A stretch of DNA of 64,000 nt from Chryseobacterium sp. MYb7 (GCF_002979455.1 NZ_PCOU01000022.1:1-64000), one strand, 5' to 3'; positions 1-11,093 are shown, counted from the stretch's first letter. Numbers and translations: made by a program. The notes: generated by a model from the sequence alone, not told the origin.

Positions 1-84
1 GAGAAAGTAAAGGATAAAGAGATTTAGAGAAGTGATGTACTAAGAGGTAAGAATAGGAATTCTGATATGTTTTAAGGCCCTGCG

Positions 85-462
85 TTAAAAGAAGCGTTTG
101 ATTAAAATTTTATAGGTATAGTAACCCAATAAACATCCGATAGCATCTGCTACGATATCCAATGTTTCCATGGATCTTCCCAATCCCATTTCTTCCTGTA
201 GAATTTCTGTAAGGAATGCATAGATAAGGATGATCTGAAAGAAGTATGAGAATTTTATTCTGGGAAATGCGGCAATGAAAGAAAAACCCAAGGCTGCAAA
301 TATACTTAAGTGCAATACCTTATCTATACCGCTGAACATAAACCAGTATTCCTGGTTTTCTTCTCCGGGCTTGAGAAGCATATAAGTAAGAAATGCCCAA
401 TAAATGGGCAATATCTTACTAAATATTTTTGAAATCTTATCCAGTGATTGCTTTGTAATCAT
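85..462 (-). CDS. VanZ-like membrane protein
   Basis: Small integral membrane protein of 125 residues with about four hydrophobic segments. The VanZ-type signatures are visible in order: DKVLH before the second membrane segment, TEILQ after the third, and a DIVADAIG stretch leading into the last. VanZ relatives are linked to glycopeptide tolerance in some Firmicutes, but the role in Bacteroidota is unknown. The ATG at 462 lies inside the last codons of gcvH in another frame, a 26-base overlap, so the two are probably co-transcribed and translationally coupled. A longer in-frame opening up to 531 would be entirely inside gcvH and is not preferred. The family call is good; the function is unknown. 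Confidence 0.75.
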   Translation of the reverse strand: MITKQSLDKISKIFSKILPIYWAFLTYMLLKPGEENQEYWFMFSGIDKVLHLSIFAALGFSFIAAFPRIKFSYFFQIILIYAFLTEILQEEMGLGRSMETLDIVADAIGCLLGYYTYKILIKRFF

Positions 463-814
463 CCGCAGAAAGTAACTCAGACTGATCTGCCCCATCAGCA
501 ATTTCCAATTTGATGATCCAACCATCTCCATAAGGATCTGTATTTAACAATTCCGGCTGACCTTCTAAGTCTTCATTAAATGCAATAACCTTTCCTGCGA
601 TAGGTAAGAATAAATCTGAAACCGTCTTTACTGCTTCTACACTTCCGAAAACGTCTCCTCCATTAAGATCATCATCTACAGTATCTACATCTACGTATAC
701 GATGTCTCCAAGTTCTCCCTGAGCAAAGTCTGTAATACCGATTGTAGCTACATTACCTTCGATCTTGATCCATTCGTGATCTTTCGTGTACTTTAATTCT
801 GATGGTGTGTTCAT
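437..814 (-). CDS. gcvH: Glycine cleavage system H protein
   Basis: Lipoyl carrier protein of the glycine cleavage complex, shuttling the aminomethyl group between the P, T and L proteins. The 125-residue length is typical. The lipoylation site is K63 in GSVEAVKTVSDL, and the N-terminal start (TPSELKYTKDHEWI) is characteristic. The protein is cytoplasmic. It has its own promoter (835-864), and the following vanZ-like gene overlaps its 3' end. No other gcv genes are in the window, which is common in Flavobacteriia where the complex is scattered. Confidence 0.97.
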   Translation of the reverse strand: MNTPSELKYTKDHEWIKIEGNVATIGITDFAQGELGDIVYVDVDTVDDDLNGGDVFGSVEAVKTVSDLFLPIAGKVIAFNEDLEGQPELLNTDPYGDGWIIKLEIADGADQSELLSADDYKAITG

Positions 815-834
815 TTTTTAATTTTTATTTTGTA

Positions 835-864
835 CAAATGTATTCAAAAATATACTAGCTTCAA
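835..864 (-). promoter_or_regulatory. Promoter of gcvH (TTG-N19-TACATTTG)
   Basis: On the minus strand TTG (862-864) is followed by a 19-nt spacer and TACATTTG (835-842), an exact match to the Bacteroidota TTG/TAnnTTTG consensus. The -7 box lies 20 bases before the gcvH ATG, giving a short leader. Confidence 0.75.
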
Positions 865-878
865 ATATTGGATATAAA

Positions 879-906
879 AAAAGTCCTTCAAAACTGAAGG
901 ACTTTT
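879..906 (-). terminator. Intrinsic terminator after sprA
   Basis: Perfect 12-bp stem (AAAAGTCCTTCA with its complement) around a 4-nt loop, with T/A runs on both sides. It lies just after the sprA stop codon and before the gcvH promoter, separating the two units. Confidence 0.85.
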
Positions 907-921
907 AAATTTGTATCATTT

Positions 922-3900
922 TTAGAATCCGCCTCCGGATTCTCCGAATGTAAATGTGGCAGAGATACCTGCTCTGATCGTAGACAGTGGGAATGCTGTG
1001 GAGATCTTATACTTCGAGGTCATCTGTTCGTAGAATACTCTCAGGTTAAGATTCTCGGAGACATTATAGTCTGCAGAAAGTTTGATATTCATCAGTCTTT
1101 GTCCTCCTGTCACTTGTGCATCATTTAGAAGAATATTCATAATGGAGGTTTTGCTGTCTCTTAATGAGATATCTCCTCTGATGTTAAGATCACTTCCTTT
1201 TCCTCTTGTTCCTCTTCCTCTGATGTTGGCTGTTCCCAATCTGAAGTTTCTGACAATATATCCAAGTCTTACAACATATTCTGTATTGGCATCTTCGGTA
1301 AGCGTTTGATTTACCAATCCCAATACCATCATTCTTGTTTTATTATACTGTATTCCGAACTGCATATTGTTTCTCATGGTAACATCTACTCCAATCAGTG
1401 GTGAGAAAGATTCTACATATCCTACCTGTGCGAATGTATATGGATTGATCTTATCTCCTGCATTTTTGATAACATTACCTGCATTATCCACAGTTTGATA
1501 ATATCCACCCGGATTACCATGATAATCTACATTACTCTGGATTCCAGTGGCTGTGTAAGTTGCTGTATATCTATGTAGGATATCAAACTTCGTAAACTGC
1601 CCACTAATGATCGGAATATTTTTTAATCCTGAATACGTAATTCTCCAGTTTGGTAATGGGAACCCTGATTTTTTAGGATTACCCATTGGTGTCACAGATT
1701 TTCCTTCCATAGCTGCTCTAAAGGCAGGAATCAATACATAAGCATTTCCAATACTATAATGCTGAGCAAATCCGTTGTTATCCAATGCTCCTGTACCTCC
1801 AAGTTGTTGTGACAGTGCTCTTGCATTTTCTCTGATAGCCTGGTAAACTGCCTGCCCATCTTTGAATGAAGTATTAAGAAGCATTGTTGTGTTGGAATAC
1901 GTTGTCAATTCGCTGGCAAATGTAAAGCCAGGATCCGGAACTCCGTTATTTGTATAGTTAAATCCTGTATGTGAGAAGTTACTATTAAAGGTATGCAATA
2001 CGTTTAAATCAATCCTTAAATCATTCATTGGCATCACCTGTAAGTCTGCCCTCAATTCTTTGGTAGACATTCTTACATATGGATCTGTCATATAGTTGGA
2101 GCCACTCACCCATCCGTTTTCCATTACTGTTCTTCTGATGTCTGCCTGTGATCCAAAAAGGAATCCGATTGTTGGGCCTCCCAGAGTCTGTCCGGATCCA
2201 TACCAGTTTGGAGCAGATAATAATCCTGGAAGTACGGTACCATTATTTTCGGTGTAGCTTACATTCAACTGTTTGAAAGAAGTAAGGAAGAATGCTGCAC
2301 TTTGAAGTGGAGTAAGCTTATTTTTAAATTTATACTTCTTGTATCTGTATCTGTTTTTCTCCCATTGTTTCGTATACACATTGTTCAGGGAATCCATCTC
2401 CTGTCTGCGTTTCTGAAGCTTGGCATTTATATTCTTAAAATAGTTAAACTGTCCAAAGAACTTAGGAAGGTCTGCAGAACCTGTTACCTGAATAACATTT
2501 GTATTTTGCCCAACAGATCCTAAACTTTGCGCCTGATTGGTCTGAGGATCCACAAATCCTAATAAAGAAGTAGATCTTGCAGCCCAGTTATAAGTAAATC
2601 CGTATCCTACTTCTGCATCAATAAAATCCAGATAAGGTAAATACTGGAACGGCAGTTTATAATTCAACTGTGCTCTGTGGTTATATAATACAGGTCTTCC
2701 TGCTCTGAATACATTTCCAAAAATCGACTTGTTGTCCATCGAGTTTACGTCAAGATTGTCATTCAAAGTTCTGGTTGCAGAATTGATTTCCAGTTTTAAT
2801 GATTTCGTGAAATTGAATCCTAACCCGTACTGCCATCCAAAGAAGAAGTTTCTGTTTCTAATGGCATCAAAATTATTATTCATATCTCCGTTCAGGATCG
2901 CTTCTACGTTTCTGAACTCAAGTTCATTGTAGTTTCTGTCGATTTCAGTTCTGAAAGATATTCTTGTAGGGATCGGATTAAAGTTGAATTCCTTCACCCA
3001 TCTCAGATACTTGGTAGATTTCGCAGTATCACTGATCATTTTATTGAAAGGTTTAATTACCCACGGTTTAAACGTGTAGTTATAATCAATATATCCTCTC
3101 AGATACTGTCTGTAATTTTTCTTGGTATAAATATCTCTGAAATAGTCATCGTTATAAACAGCTGTTACCGAAACGTTTTCGATATCATAAAACTTAGGCT
3201 TTTTATTTGGATTTACTCTTTCTTTATGCATATTAACGACTCCTATACTTCTCTGCTGAGTGTATGTTCTCGCTACTTTTTTCAACTGATCCTTATTTGG
3301 TGCCTTATTGAATTCCACGTCGGTATCCAAAGGATTATATTTTGGATCTTCAATAGTCTGCGAATAAGAATAGTTTAAAGGAATCTTAACTCCTGTTTTT
3401 TCCGGAAGGAATTTGTCTAAATTAACGGCTGTATTAATACTGAATGCTGATTGGGTAGACTGTGTTCTTTCTGCTGGTTTAGAATCAATATTTCCGAAAC
3501 CAACTGAAGTATAAGACGCATTTGCATTCACTGTTGCAAGATCTCCCATGTTAAAGTTCAGGCTGGCATTTCCTGCGTATCCTCCATCATTTTCAATTTC
3601 AGAAAGACGGATTTCGTTTACCCATAATATTCTGGTTATTCCGGCACCTCCTCTTACATCTGCATTTCTTACCCCAATCATAATGGTGGTAATATTTCCT
3701 AAGCTTGGTCTACCTTTAATATAAATATTTTTGAAAGGTTCCTGATATGCCGGATCCATTGTTCTATTGGTAATTGCTACTCCTGATTTATCTCTCCTGA
3801 TCTTAGCATCTACAAAATTTTGAACATCAAAATCAACTTCATTTTCCAACGGCCAGATTTCCATAGGAGCTGTTGCTGTTGTTGGAGTCATTTTTAATGA

Positions 3901-6900
3901 TGATTCATATTCGTAATAGTTATCAGTAGCATCACTTCCGAAACGGATAAAGAATTTGGTTTTCTCATCCATTCCTATTACTCTGTTCAATGGATCGTGA
4001 GCGTGTACAAATAGCTTCAGCTTTTTGTATCTTCTCATATCCAACGTTGTATTTTTGAATACTCCTCTTGCTTCTGATTTAAGATCAGTTACTTTCATGT
4101 AAAGTGAAGCTTCATTTTGTCTTTGAGCTCCTGCATTTCCACTTAATACCTGTCTGTCAATTCCTGGAGGCAATACATATGGAGGCTGGTTCAGTGCATT
4201 TTCTTCAATATTTACACTTCCTACTTCAAAGTTCGGATCTGCCACAGTACCTATTCCTTCTTCTGGAGCGGAAACCACTGTACTGGCAATTTTACTATCA
4301 TACTTTCTCCAGTCTGATCTTACAAGATCCATTGTTCCGAATCTTAAAGTAGAGGTCTGATCAAATCCTGCCAGCATTAATCTCGCAAATCTTACATTGT
4401 TCAATACTGAAGGGTCATGCGATCCTTCCTGCGGGTCATACTTGGATACCGGAATTCTGAATAAATACCATTTAACATCTGAAGTCTGTCCATTCTGAAA
4501 TGTTGCTTTTACCGTTTTAACATCTACAATATTATTATCCCCCCCAAGTGTCAAGCTAGGCTGGTCAAGTTTAATAACATATTGGTTATAGTTTTCTGTC
4601 TGATCAAGGTTATAATCTTTGTTGATATCTTCAGCATCCGGAGTTTGAGAAGCTACGTTCAGAGAGTTTGCTTCTGAGTTTCCTTCCGGGTTTCTGAAAT
4701 ATTTGTAACGCTCCACCACTGATGCGGCCTGGGTTCCAGTAAATTTATCAGAAAGATAGAACACGAAGTCATCCACTGCAGGGTCAGCAATATTGGTTAC
4801 CGGGTTTACAAATGTATTCCCGAATCTCATGGCTTCCTGATCAGAAGTAAGACCATCATAACCTGCATCCTGTACTCTTCTGTCATCTCCTTCTGTAGAG
4901 AATGCGTATAAGATTGGCGGTTGTTTTGGCTGAACTCCCCAGTTTGAATTGGTGGTAGACGATGGTGTACCAGGAGTTGGAAGTCCGTTTTCGTACTGCA
5001 TTTTTCCATCCTTCAGAACATCTTCTGAAACGTTTCCTAAATGAAGTAAAAGTCTAGGATCAGTTCCCAGAGTTTTACCATCGGCATAAGGGTCCATCAT
5101 CCAAAATTCAACATATTCAATATTGGAAGTAACGAAGTTCGGAACACTTATTGATCTCATAATTCCTCCCCATCTGCTTTGCGCCTGCTCTGTTACTGGG
5201 TTTACGTTGTATGGTCCTTTTTCTTTAGGGAAATAAGAGATATCGAAAGTATTAGTGAAAGTTTGCTCTCCTGCTACGAAATCTCTGTTGTTATAAATCT
5301 CAGAATATTGTACTCTTCTTGAAGAATGGTTGGATACAGACTGAGGTGTAATTCCTGAAGGAGCTTTTCCTCCAACACCCCAGAATCTAGGATCGATATT
5401 ATACCATGTTAATAATCCTCTTCCATATCCGCTTGTTAAGTCGTCATTGCCAGGCACTGTATTAAATGGCGGCAAGGTATTTTTTTCTGGTTTTGAAGCT
5501 AAGCTCCATGCAGCAGGCTCTTTTAGTGAGATCTTCGAGGTGGTTTGCTCAAAATCATCAATATAAGACTGATTGTTTGTTCCTTTATTTAATCCAGGTA
5601 GCAAATAAGCTGCTTCCATCTTAAAGTTTAAATTGGATGGAGCTTCAGTTTTTACCATCGGAAGCTTATTGGTAAGCCTTGTAAGATAAGGAGCCTGATT
5701 GTTGTACATCAAGTTGATCCCTGCCATGGTATTGTTTACCGCTTCCTGCCCGAAGTTTACTTTCTGGGTCAATGGAGATTCTGAGTAATTGATTACCGTT
5801 CCTCCTAAGATAAAGTTTTCACTGAATCTTCTTTCTAAATTTAATCCTAAGAATCTTTTTCTTTGGGTATTAAATGTTAATTGGTTTTCTAATGAAATAT
5901 TGATTGCCTGCCCGGACTGTTTTACATTTTCATTGATAATGGTAACCGTTCCAAGCATGTAGTCTACCGTATAGTCTACTCCTTCCGTAAGCTGTACTCC
6001 ATTTGCTGCTACTTTCACTGATCCCTGAGGAACGTTTACAGCTCCCAGAGAAATACCTTGTCCCTGAACTCCTTTGTAACGCCCTTCCAATGTATATCTT
6101 TGAGAAAGGTTACTGGAAAGCACAGACTGCTTTTGTTTGGTATAAAGATCCTGGAATACATATTGAGGATCACTGGTTCCTAATTTGGATTCCAGATATT
6201 TTCCGAAAGGCTGTACTTTGGTAAAGATTACCCTTCCTGTTTCCGGTCTGATGGTAGTTCCAGGAACAAAATCGAAAATACCATCTCCTTTGGATCCGTC
6301 TTTGTTATTCTGGATATCATTATTCATATTAAGACGATCCCAGTTAAATAACTTCAGTAAGTTCTGATCTTTTACAGGGGTATCCGGAAGATAATTTACT
6401 TTACCTCCGGTTTTCGGGTCTCTATAGTATACATTCAGGATAAATCCGTCCTGTGCTACCTGACCTGCATCTATTGAATAGATATTCTTCATCATCAGAT
6501 CCCACATCGGAGACTGAGTGTTCACTTTATTATTTACCCTCAATACTTTAGTAATAAGTACAGGACTTTCTTCTGAAAACTCCCCTACTTTGTATACTTT
6601 ATTGCTTCCATTAACGGTATAAGAATATGAAACCGCTAAAAGCTGCTGATCATTCAGTTTTTGATTTAATGAAATATATCCAAGCTGTGGCTGGAAGGTA
6701 AATTCATTAGCATTAAGCTTTCTCGCTTTTGTATTGTAGATAAATTGTTCTCCATTATCATAAGGAGTGGGATCTCCCGGAAGCACCTGTCCCTGGAAAA
6801 TAGTCCCATAGTTTTTTCCAGCTTCTCTGGATCCTGCTACCGATGAAACCCCATCATATAAACCATTCAGAGAGTTATCAGGTAAAGTAAATCCACCTGC

Positions 6901-8007
6901 TGCTTCCCCAAGGTCTCTAATCCCAATAATACTTTTCTGATAAGCCAGATTACTATTCCCTTGATCCAATACCCAAACTTCCATTCTGGTAATATTGATG
7001 GTTGAGTTGATCTGTGGATAATTAATTAAGGCATCATCATATTTGTTCAGGAAATAATGTCCTAAAAAGAAGTGCTGATTTTCTTCATAATCAATAGCGT
7101 TGACTTTAAAGTTGTTCATAACCCCACCACCCTGTACGACAATATTACGAGCCTCACCCTGCTGTTGAGAAAGAACTACTGTTCCAAATGTTTTTCCTAA
7201 CTGGAATTCGGTTTTCACCCCGAACAATGATTGTGAGCCACGGATCAGACTGGTTGAAAGCGGCATGTTTACGTTACCGAATTCAACTCTTTTGATGATT
7301 TTATCTTCTCCTCCTTCATTGGGTTTATCTACATTTCCAAGACCTTTGCTTTGAAGATCTTTCCAGCTTCCTTTTGCCTGCCAAACGAGGTTCATTCTGT
7401 TTTCGAAAGCAAAACCACTCTGGGTATCATAATTGGCTTTTAACTGAAGGTTTTCTCCTACTTTACCAAGTAATCCTAACTGAATTCTCTGATCAATATC
7501 AAAGGTAAAACTGGTCCTGTTTTGGGGCAGGATCATTGGATTGTCTATTTTCTGGTAAAGTCCGGCAAAATCCAGGGATGCATATCCTGAAGGAATGATC
7601 TCAATTTTATTACCTCCGAAAATGGTTTCGAAAAGCTTGTTATTGATCATTACAGAAGGGATAAGTCCCTTTCTCCTTGCATCTGATTTGTCTCTTCTGA
7701 AAAGAAGATTGTATTTATCAGATTTTTCCTTGTAATAGGCTTTAGTCTGGGTAGCGAGCATATATTGTTTATACTCTTCCGGCGACATTGCTGTAGGAGG
7801 ACCTGTGATGGTATTTCCGATTTTGGGATACACGTAGTACATCCCGGTTTTTATGTCGTAATAGGCTTCGTACCTCGTAGGGTCTGCCACTTCATATTGT
7901 TTTCTTATGATCGCCGTATCTCTCTGTACCTGTGCAAAAGCACCGACAGAGATAAACAGGAACGACAGGAACAAAAATATGTTAAGATGCTTAATATTCG
8001 CCACCAA
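922..8007 (-). CDS. sprA: Gliding motility / T9SS outer membrane translocon SprA
   Basis: Giant outer-membrane protein of 2361 residues, the size of SprA (Sov), the beta-barrel that forms the type IX secretion pore and is needed for surface adhesin export and gliding. A signal peptide ends at about residue 26 (GAFAQ). The body is beta-rich with many aromatic/Asn/Gly strands and no other enzymatic motif. It carries out the export step for the T9SS-tagged proteins elsewhere in the window. The start is unusual: there is no ATG near, and TTG (8007) or GTG (8004) follows the ruvA stop codon by a few bases, with an in-frame stop just upstream, so translation is probably coupled to ruvA. The ruvA-sprA arrangement suggests one operon. 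Confidence 0.95.
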   Translation of the reverse strand: MVANIKHLNIFLFLSFLFISVGAFAQVQRDTAIIRKQYEVADPTRYEAYYDIKTGMYYVYPKIGNTITGPPTAMSPEEYKQYMLATQTKAYYKEKSDKYNLLFRRDKSDARRKGLIPSVMINNKLFETIFGGNKIEIIPSGYASLDFAGLYQKIDNPMILPQNRTSFTFDIDQRIQLGLLGKVGENLQLKANYDTQSGFAFENRMNLVWQAKGSWKDLQSKGLGNVDKPNEGGEDKIIKRVEFGNVNMPLSTSLIRGSQSLFGVKTEFQLGKTFGTVVLSQQQGEARNIVVQGGGVMNNFKVNAIDYEENQHFFLGHYFLNKYDDALINYPQINSTINITRMEVWVLDQGNSNLAYQKSIIGIRDLGEAAGGFTLPDNSLNGLYDGVSSVAGSREAGKNYGTIFQGQVLPGDPTPYDNGEQFIYNTKARKLNANEFTFQPQLGYISLNQKLNDQQLLAVSYSYTVNGSNKVYKVGEFSEESPVLITKVLRVNNKVNTQSPMWDLMMKNIYSIDAGQVAQDGFILNVYYRDPKTGGKVNYLPDTPVKDQNLLKLFNWDRLNMNNDIQNNKDGSKGDGIFDFVPGTTIRPETGRVIFTKVQPFGKYLESKLGTSDPQYVFQDLYTKQKQSVLSSNLSQRYTLEGRYKGVQGQGISLGAVNVPQGSVKVAANGVQLTEGVDYTVDYMLGTVTIINENVKQSGQAINISLENQLTFNTQRKRFLGLNLERRFSENFILGGTVINYSESPLTQKVNFGQEAVNNTMAGINLMYNNQAPYLTRLTNKLPMVKTEAPSNLNFKMEAAYLLPGLNKGTNNQSYIDDFEQTTSKISLKEPAAWSLASKPEKNTLPPFNTVPGNDDLTSGYGRGLLTWYNIDPRFWGVGGKAPSGITPQSVSNHSSRRVQYSEIYNNRDFVAGEQTFTNTFDISYFPKEKGPYNVNPVTEQAQSRWGGIMRSISVPNFVTSNIEYVEFWMMDPYADGKTLGTDPRLLLHLGNVSEDVLKDGKMQYENGLPTPGTPSSTTNSNWGVQPKQPPILYAFSTEGDDRRVQDAGYDGLTSDQEAMRFGNTFVNPVTNIADPAVDDFVFYLSDKFTGTQAASVVERYKYFRNPEGNSEANSLNVASQTPDAEDINKDYNLDQTENYNQYVIKLDQPSLTLGGDNNIVDVKTVKATFQNGQTSDVKWYLFRIPVSKYDPQEGSHDPSVLNNVRFARLMLAGFDQTSTLRFGTMDLVRSDWRKYDSKIASTVVSAPEEGIGTVADPNFEVGSVNIEENALNQPPYVLPPGIDRQVLSGNAGAQRQNEASLYMKVTDLKSEARGVFKNTTLDMRRYKKLKLFVHAHDPLNRVIGMDEKTKFFIRFGSDATDNYYEYESSLKMTPTTATAPMEIWPLENEVDFDVQNFVDAKIRRDKSGVAITNRTMDPAYQEPFKNIYIKGRPSLGNITTIMIGVRNADVRGGAGITRILWVNEIRLSEIENDGGYAGNASLNFNMGDLATVNANASYTSVGFGNIDSKPAERTQSTQSAFSINTAVNLDKFLPEKTGVKIPLNYSYSQTIEDPKYNPLDTDVEFNKAPNKDQLKKVARTYTQQRSIGVVNMHKERVNPNKKPKFYDIENVSVTAVYNDDYFRDIYTKKNYRQYLRGYIDYNYTFKPWVIKPFNKMISDTAKSTKYLRWVKEFNFNPIPTRISFRTEIDRNYNELEFRNVEAILNGDMNNNFDAIRNRNFFFGWQYGLGFNFTKSLKLEINSATRTLNDNLDVNSMDNKSIFGNVFRAGRPVLYNHRAQLNYKLPFQYLPYLDFIDAEVGYGFTYNWAARSTSLLGFVDPQTNQAQSLGSVGQNTNVIQVTGSADLPKFFGQFNYFKNINAKLQKRRQEMDSLNNVYTKQWEKNRYRYKKYKFKNKLTPLQSAAFFLTSFKQLNVSYTENNGTVLPGLLSAPNWYGSGQTLGGPTIGFLFGSQADIRRTVMENGWVSGSNYMTDPYVRMSTKELRADLQVMPMNDLRIDLNVLHTFNSNFSHTGFNYTNNGVPDPGFTFASELTTYSNTTMLLNTSFKDGQAVYQAIRENARALSQQLGGTGALDNNGFAQHYSIGNAYVLIPAFRAAMEGKSVTPMGNPKKSGFPLPNWRITYSGLKNIPIISGQFTKFDILHRYTATYTATGIQSNVDYHGNPGGYYQTVDNAGNVIKNAGDKINPYTFAQVGYVESFSPLIGVDVTMRNNMQFGIQYNKTRMMVLGLVNQTLTEDANTEYVVRLGYIVRNFRLGTANIRGRGTRGKGSDLNIRGDISLRDSKTSIMNILLNDAQVTGGQRLMNIKLSADYNVSENLNLRVFYEQMTSKYKISTAFPLSTIRAGISATFTFGESGGGF

Positions 8008-8010
8008 ATG

Positions 8011-8595
8011 TTAAATGTTTTTTAAGATTTGTTTAACCAATTCTTCTACCGAGATGTTTGGATTTTGTTTTATTATTCTATCCGCAATCTTCTCACTCGC
8101 TCGCTTAGGAATTCCTAAAACTTCTAATGCAGATAACGATTCTTCCTTGATTTTATTATCTACCATCACAGAAATGTTCGCATTCGGATCGCTATATTTC
8201 TGTACTTTATCTTTAAGATCTACAATAATTCTTTCGGCTGTTTTTGCCCCGATTCCTTTTGCTTTTTGAATCAACGCACTGTTTCCGGAAAGGATTGCAG
8301 AGGCGATCTCATCAAGGCTTAATGTAGACAGCAGGATAAGGGCTGATACAGCTCCCACTCCATTAACACTAATTAACAGATTGAACATTTCTTTTTCTGA
8401 ACGTGTGTTAAATCCAAAGAGGAGATGAGCATCTTCACGAATGATCTGCTGGATAAATAAAAAGGTCTGCTGATTCAAAACCAGCGTCTGTGAGGTCATC
8501 AAACTGATTCCCACGTAGTAACCAACCCCTTGCACATTGATGACCGCGTAGGTAGGCGTAAGTTCTTGAACGTTGCCTTGTAAAGAAAATATCAT
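8011..8595 (-). CDS. ruvA: Holliday junction branch migration protein RuvA
   Basis: DNA-binding subunit of the RuvAB branch-migration motor, 194 residues as usual. The N-terminal OB-like domain begins MIFSLQGNVQEL and contains GVGYYVGIS. Two helix-hairpin-helix elements follow (VNGVGAVSALILLS and AKGIGAKTAERIIVDL). The C-terminal third domain (about 150-194), which contacts RuvB, is present. The gene is the first of a ruvA-sprA pair with a 3-base gap, and a -7 box (8615-8622) lies 20 bases upstream. Confidence 0.97.
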   Translation of the reverse strand: MIFSLQGNVQELTPTYAVINVQGVGYYVGISLMTSQTLVLNQQTFLFIQQIIREDAHLLFGFNTRSEKEMFNLLISVNGVGAVSALILLSTLSLDEIASAILSGNSALIQKAKGIGAKTAERIIVDLKDKVQKYSDPNANISVMVDNKIKEESLSALEVLGIPKRASEKIADRIIKQNPNISVEELVKQILKNI

Positions 8596-8614
8596 TATTA
8601 ATTTTTAAAACTCC

Positions 8615-8622
8615 CAAATATA
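8615..8622 (-). promoter_or_regulatory. -7 promoter box of ruvA-sprA
   Basis: TATATTTG on the minus strand, an exact TAnnTTTG match 20 bases before the ruvA ATG. No clear TTG at the usual distance was found, so only the -7 part is supported. Confidence 0.5.
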
Positions 8623-8712
8623 GCAATTTAAACTAATTAATGTTTTCATTTCACGTGCGAATGATTTTTAACTTAAATTTTAGGTAAGAATTCAATGAAT
8701 TAACATAAAAGC

Positions 8713-8739
8713 AAAAGACTCCAAAATATGGAGTCTTTT
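8713..8739 (-). terminator. Terminator after malic enzyme gene
   Basis: 10-bp perfect stem (AAAAGACTCC/GGAGTCTTTT) with a 7-nt loop, placed after the malic enzyme stop codon and before ruvA. Confidence 0.8.
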
Positions 8740-8785
8740 ATTATCTTAACACGGTTTAAAGTGTCTTTTTTAATAAGAAATTGAT

Positions 8786-11077
8786 CTAGTTTGATTTCTT
8801 TTCTCTTCTTTGAGCATCAAGAACGGCGATGGTAGCAAGGTTTACAATTTCATCTACGCTTGAACGCATCTGAAGTACGTGTACCGGCTGCTTTAATCCC
8901 ATCAATATTGGTCCGATAACCTGTGCTACTTTCATTCCTCTAAGAATTTTGTAAGAAAGGTTTGCACTTTCCAGATTCGGGAAGATGAAGGTGTTGGCAG
9001 GTGTAGTTCCTAATTTTGAGAAAGGATAATCACTCAGGTGATCTGCATTCATTGCAAAATCCGGCTGAATTTCACCATCCACAACCATTTTAGGGAACTT
9101 CTCATGAAGAATGCTTACTGCTTTTGCTACTTTTTTAGAAGTTTCAGAAATTGCAGCAAAGTTTTCAAATCCAAGCATTGCAATTCTTGGTTCGATAGCG
9201 AAAGATTTCACTGTAAATTCTGCCATTTTAGCAATATTTACAAGGTCTTCTGCTGTAGGGTTCTGATTGATAGATGTATCTGCAAAGAAAATAGGTTTCT
9301 TCTCAGACAGGATCATCATCATTGCCGCTACTTTGTCTACTCCTTTATCTTTTTCAATAACTTCTAAAACAGGACGTAAAACTGAAGTATAGTTTTTCGA
9401 GAATCCTACGATAAGACCGTCTGTATCTCCATGTTTCAGCATCAAAGGACCGAAATAGTCTCTCTGACGTACATATCTTTTCGCTTTGTACTCGTTCATT
9501 CCTTTTCTCTGACGAAGTTTCCAAAGGGTTTCTCTGTATTTCTTTCTATTTTCTTTCTGATCATCATCACTTGGATCAATGATGGGAACATCCAGGGTAA
9601 TTCCATAGCGCTCCATCTGCTCCTTGATGTATTTTTTGTCTCCTAAAAGACTTGGGTAAGCAATTCCTTCTTCATACAGAATCTGGGCAGCTTTCAATAC
9701 ATTGTATTCTTCGGCGTTTCCAAGGGTAATTCTTTTCGGGTTGGATTTTGCACGGCTCTGCATCATTCTTACCAATCTCTCATCTCTACCCATTCTGTCT
9801 AACAGCTGGTGCTCATACTCTTCGAAGTCTGTAATACTTTTTCTTGCAACACCACTTTCAATAGCTGCTTTTGCAACAGCGCTTGATACTTTAGTGATCA
9901 ATCTGTTATCGAATGGTTTCGGAATGAAGTATTCTCTTCCGAACTGAAGATTCTGAACGTTATATGCTAAAATTACAGCTTCCGGAACCGGTTCTTTTGC
10001 CAAATCAGCAATTGCATGTACGGCAGCCAGTTTCATGTCTTCATTAATTCCTGTAGCCTGTACATCTAATGCTCCACGGAAGATATATGGAAATCCTAAT
10101 ACATTGTTTACTTGGTTAGGATAATCACTTCTTCCTGTTGCCATGATGACATCTTTACGGGTTTCAAGGGCAAGGTCATAAGCAATTTCCGGATCAGGGT
10201 TAGCTAAAGCGAATACGATAGGATTTTCATTCATGCTCAAAAGCATTTCCGGAGTCATTACGTTTCCTTTTGACAACCCTACAAAAACATCAGATCCTTT
10301 TACCGCGTCTTCTAATGTTTCGATATCTGTCTGAGCAATGAAATCCAGTTTTTCAGGAGTAAGGTTTTCTCTTTTATGATTGATAACTCCTTTACTGTCG
10401 CACATCAGGACGTTTTCTTTTTTCAATCCTAATGAAATATAAAGCTTGGTACATGCAATAGCAGCCGCACCTGCTCCGTTTACCACCATTTTCACTTTAT
10501 CAATATCTTTATTGGCAATCTGCAGAGAGTTGATCAATGCTGCTGCGGAGATAATTGCAGTTCCGTGCTGGTCATCGTGCATCAAAGGAATATTCAATTC
10601 CTCTTTCAGTTTTTGTTCTATATAAAAGGCTTCAGGCGCTTTAATATCTTCCAGGTTGATTCCTCCGAAGGTAGGAGCAATACCTTTTACAATTTCAATA
10701 AATTTATCAGGATCTTTTTCGTCGATCTCAATATCAAAAACGTTGATATCTGCAAAGATTTTGAACAAAAGTCCTTTCCCCTCCATTACCGGTTTTGAAG
10801 CTTCAGCACCGATATCTCCCAGTCCAAGTACGGCAGTACCGTTAGAAATTACTGCTACCAGGTTTCCTTTTCCTGTATAATCATACACAGTTTCAGGTTT
10901 ATCATGAATTTCCATACAAGGAACTGCTACTCCCGGAGAATAAGCCAGCGAAAGGTCTCTTTGAGAAGAGTGTGGCTTTGATGGGATTACTTCAATTTTT
11001 CCTTTGGGTTCTGCTTTATGATAATCTAGCGCGGCCTGGCTAAAGTTCTTTTCGTCACGATTGTTGTTACTTGACAT
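8786..11077 (-). CDS. maeB: NADP-dependent malic enzyme with phosphotransacetylase-like domain
   Basis: Oxidative decarboxylation of malate to pyruvate with NADP reduction. The 763 residues fit the large MaeB type. The N-terminal malic domain (about 1-420) shows [12 protein letters not shown], the nucleotide-binding stretch [12 protein letters not shown] and [10 protein letters not shown]. The C-terminal phosphotransacetylase-like domain (about 430-760) is regulatory and catalytically inactive in studied MaeB proteins. The upstream BadF-type kinase gene is only 16 bases away on the same strand, so both are probably one transcript ending at the 8713-8739 hairpin. Confidence 0.95.
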   Translation of the reverse strand: MSSNNNRDEKNFSQAALDYHKAEPKGKIEVIPSKPHSSQRDLSLAYSPGVAVPCMEIHDKPETVYDYTGKGNLVAVISNGTAVLGLGDIGAEASKPVMEGKGLLFKIFADINVFDIEIDEKDPDKFIEIVKGIAPTFGGINLEDIKAPEAFYIEQKLKEELNIPLMHDDQHGTAIISAAALINSLQIANKDIDKVKMVVNGAGAAAIACTKLYISLGLKKENVLMCDSKGVINHKRENLTPEKLDFIAQTDIETLEDAVKGSDVFVGLSKGNVMTPEMLLSMNENPIVFALANPDPEIAYDLALETRKDVIMATGRSDYPNQVNNVLGFPYIFRGALDVQATGINEDMKLAAVHAIADLAKEPVPEAVILAYNVQNLQFGREYFIPKPFDNRLITKVSSAVAKAAIESGVARKSITDFEEYEHQLLDRMGRDERLVRMMQSRAKSNPKRITLGNAEEYNVLKAAQILYEEGIAYPSLLGDKKYIKEQMERYGITLDVPIIDPSDDDQKENRKKYRETLWKLRQRKGMNEYKAKRYVRQRDYFGPLMLKHGDTDGLIVGFSKNYTSVLRPVLEVIEKDKGVDKVAAMMMILSEKKPIFFADTSINQNPTAEDLVNIAKMAEFTVKSFAIEPRIAMLGFENFAAISETSKKVAKAVSILHEKFPKMVVDGEIQPDFAMNADHLSDYPFSKLGTTPANTFIFPNLESANLSYKILRGMKVAQVIGPILMGLKQPVHVLQMRSSVDEIVNLATIAVLDAQRREKKSN

Positions 11078-11093
11078 AAAATTTTGTTTTTTG

